Below, piece by piece: positions 62,768 to 64,000 of a DNA stretch of 64,000 bases. Each line of letters starts with the position of its first letter. Position 1 is the stretch's first letter. The position numbers and the translations under genes are program-made. Under the pieces are notes generated by a model that worked only from the letters and a program-made list of their open reading frames with translations, had not been told where the DNA came from and made no database searches. The stretch comes from an uncultured Blautia sp. (lineage in GTDB: Bacteria; Bacillota; Clostridia; Lachnospirales; Lachnospiraceae), in assembly GCA_900542045.1 (NCBI GenBank), contig UQMI01000001.1, positions 83,998 to 147,997 on the forward strand. The letters run 5' to 3'.

Positions 62768-63574
62768 CTAGTCTGCAATATCGGAAGCAGCGTCCGGCAC
62801 ATCCCGTTCATTTACCGTAAATCCGTCCTCGATCACTGTGGCATCCGGCTCCAGTTCTGCGATCGTGCTGATTGTATTGGAGAACCGGCTTCCGTTGTGC
62901 GAATTAAAGGGCACAATAGTCTTTCCTGAGAAATCATACTCATCAAAAAAGCTGTACAAAGCCTGAGGCATATCTCCCCACCAGTTGGGATATCCAACAA
63001 AGATCACATCGTAATCATCCAGATTTTCAATGTGTGAGGTCAGTTTCGGCCTTGCATCCTCATCCTGCTCCTGGGCCGCATAATCAATGAGCTCTCCGCC
63101 GTCTGCCGGATAGACCACATCTGTCCGTATGGAAAACAGATCTCCGCCGGTTTCTTCCTGGATCAATTCCGCCAGGGCCTGCATTCTACCCTTATCCTCA
63201 CCATTCACTTCAGAATAACTGGCAGAAGACACGGCATCCACTCCACTGTTCTCGGCAGCGGTAAAATACGCGATCAGGATCCAGCTACCCTGACCGGATG
63301 CCTGCTGGCCGTCTTCCGTCTGGCCCTCCCCTGTTTCACTTTCCGTGCTCTCCTGAGCCGCATCTGTCCCTGTCTGGTCTGTGCCTTCTTCAGAAGCATC
63401 TGTTTCTGACTGGGCTGCCTCTGGCCCTTCAGCATCTGTCTGGCTGTCCTGAGCCGCCTCCGTCTGAACCGTACTCTGTTCTGTCTCTGCCTCACCGGCT
63501 GTCCCGCAGGCACTCAGAGATACCGCCAGTACCGCCGATAACACAAGAGCTGCATATTTTTTCTTAAAACCCAT
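62768..63574 (-). CDS. Flavodoxin-domain lipoprotein
   Basis: A 268-residue lipoprotein: signal peptide with lipobox SLSACG (Cys about residue 23), an 80-residue Thr/Ser/Glu/Gln-rich linker, then a flavodoxin-like domain (WILIAYFTAAENSG, VGYPNWWGDMPQALYSFF, FNSHNGSRFS). It would bind FMN outside the membrane and carry electrons. The stop TAG follows DIAD; seven sense codons ending in a second stop lie right behind (VSGLDLD), so the original protein probably had Trp there and this one is seven or eight residues shorter. Confidence 0.85.
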   Translation of the reverse strand: MGFKKKYAALVLSAVLAVSLSACGTAGEAETEQSTVQTEAAQDSQTDAEGPEAAQSETDASEEGTDQTGTDAAQESTESETGEGQTEDGQQASGQGSWILIAYFTAAENSGVDAVSSASYSEVNGEDKGRMQALAELIQEETGGDLFSIRTDVVYPADGGELIDYAAQEQDEDARPKLTSHIENLDDYDVIFVGYPNWWGDMPQALYSFFDEYDFSGKTIVPFNSHNGSRFSNTISTIAELEPDATVIEDGFTVNERDVPDAASDIAD

Positions 63575-63726
63575 TTTCTATTCCTCGCTTTCCTGAAATT
63601 CTGCTTACAGACAGTAGAAAACCTATTTCTGCTTTTACAGCTACAGTATAAAAGAAAACAAATGGGTTTAGAAGTTTCCATTAGTTTCCCAGCATTAACC
63701 TGCGGGTTATAGCTCTTTGCCTTACC

Positions 63727-63752
63727 GGGGTTCTTCCGCATATTTTGGTATA
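63727..63752. mobile_element. Candidate left inverted repeat of an ISL3-family element
   Basis: GGGGTTCTTCCGCATATTTTG starts about 90 bp before the transposase gene, the usual place for an ISL3 terminal repeat. The right end is outside the window, so the pair cannot be checked. Confidence 0.4.
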
Positions 63753-63819
63753 AAGTATGGATTTTGAGCCTCATACCTGATAAAATTAATATAATTAAAA
63801 TGAAAGAAGGAATCTTGAA

Positions 63820-64000
63820 ATGCCCACAAATTCTTCACTTGATTTACAACGATTTTATCCAGATGAGCTTGAAATAGTTTCAATTGAAGAAGATCCTGAT
63901 GAAATAAGACTACATATGCTCTCCAGATCAAAATCTTTTTGCTGTCCAAAATGTGGTGAAGAACTGCGTAAGCTGCATGCTACCCATCACCGGACAGTTC
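63820..64000 (+). CDS. ISL3-family transposase, 5' part
   Basis: The first ~60 codons of an ISL3 transposase, cut by the window edge. The N-terminal zinc-finger region CCPKCGEEL and a preceding DEIRLHML are typical. The ATG at 63820-63822 follows AAGAAGGAATCTTGAA. The catalytic DDE region is outside the window. It marks a further mobile element at the right side of the island. Confidence 0.8.
   Translation, partial: MPTNSSLDLQRFYPDELEIVSIEEDPDEIRLHMLSRSKSFCCPKCGEELRKLHATHHRTV

Noticed and set aside
62768..62792. TAG in the flavodoxin gene read as pyrrolysine
   Set aside because: No pylT or pylS is visible, and the position is near the C-terminus where a Trp is expected; a nonsense change is simpler.
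1..64000. tRNA, rRNA, tmRNA or 6S RNA genes
   Set aside because: I saw no tRNA-like cloverleaf, conserved rRNA sequence or tmRNA end in the intergenic regions.

Overview
The window reads as the chromosome of an anaerobic, low-to-mid GC Firmicute, most likely a Lachnospiraceae-type gut Clostridium. The reasons are a NuoE/NuoF-type iron hydrogenase or NADH module, Rex, an apparent Re-citrate synthase next to isocitrate dehydrogenase, a non-pyrrolysine MttB-family methyltransferase, a class I T-box on leuS, the Bacillus-like order rqcH / yicC-remA-gmk-rpoZ and rimO-pgsA-cinA, strong AGGAGG ribosome sites, and frequent GTG/TTG starts. Most genes lie on the minus strand.

Layout. 0-6.3 kb: 3' part of a nuoF-like gene and nuoE; aroF (DAHP synthase) behind a long attenuator leader; a ClpP-class protease, a zinc alcohol dehydrogenase and a ferredoxin-nitroreductase. 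6.4-11.9 kb: a quaternary-amine module (BCCT transporter, MFS transporter, MttB-family methyltransferase, TetR regulator with three palindromic operators). 12-18.2 kb: yebC, a CNNM/CBS protein, mazF, alr, NAD(P)HX repair enzyme, rex. 18.4-25.6 kb: ABC-F ATPase, icd, Re-citrate-synthase-like gene, subtilase, three small plus-strand genes. 25.6-35.8 kb: cinA, pgsA, rimO, rpoZ, gmk, remA, yicC, rqcH and some hydrolases. 35.8-49.3 kb: an accessory stretch with a MerR-like regulator, LysR, esterases, a Y-family polymerase, two MATE genes (one frameshifted), gene remnants and several tandem-repeat arrays. 49.3-53.2 kb: leuS with its T-box and an alcohol dehydrogenase. 53.5-62.7 kb: lysO split in two, then an island of two CooC-like ATPases, two DUF3786-like proteins, two SIR2-like proteins, a zinc ribbon, a 47-residue protein and two TetR regulators, bracketed by IS4, group II intron and duplicated lysO debris. 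62.7-64 kb: a flavodoxin lipoprotein and the start of an ISL3 transposase.

Main observations. (1) The aroF leader encodes a 36-residue peptide with 11 aromatic residues among positions 12-27. Its coding sequence overlaps one arm of an antiterminator that is mutually exclusive with a terminator, the classical arrangement of ribosome-mediated attenuation. (2) The CooC/DUF3786/SIR2/TetR island is organised as two divergent units that share paralogous parts, and looks like an uncharacterised metal/NAD-linked system. (3) Three separate intergenic arrays (about 6.4, 43.1 and 48.7 kb) are built from a 53-bp tandem unit with the same skeleton but diverged sequence. (4) A run of internally deleted genes (LysR, mannitol dehydrogenase, transporter, lysO copy, small SHOCT-like protein) suggests frequent deletion in the 35-63 kb segment.
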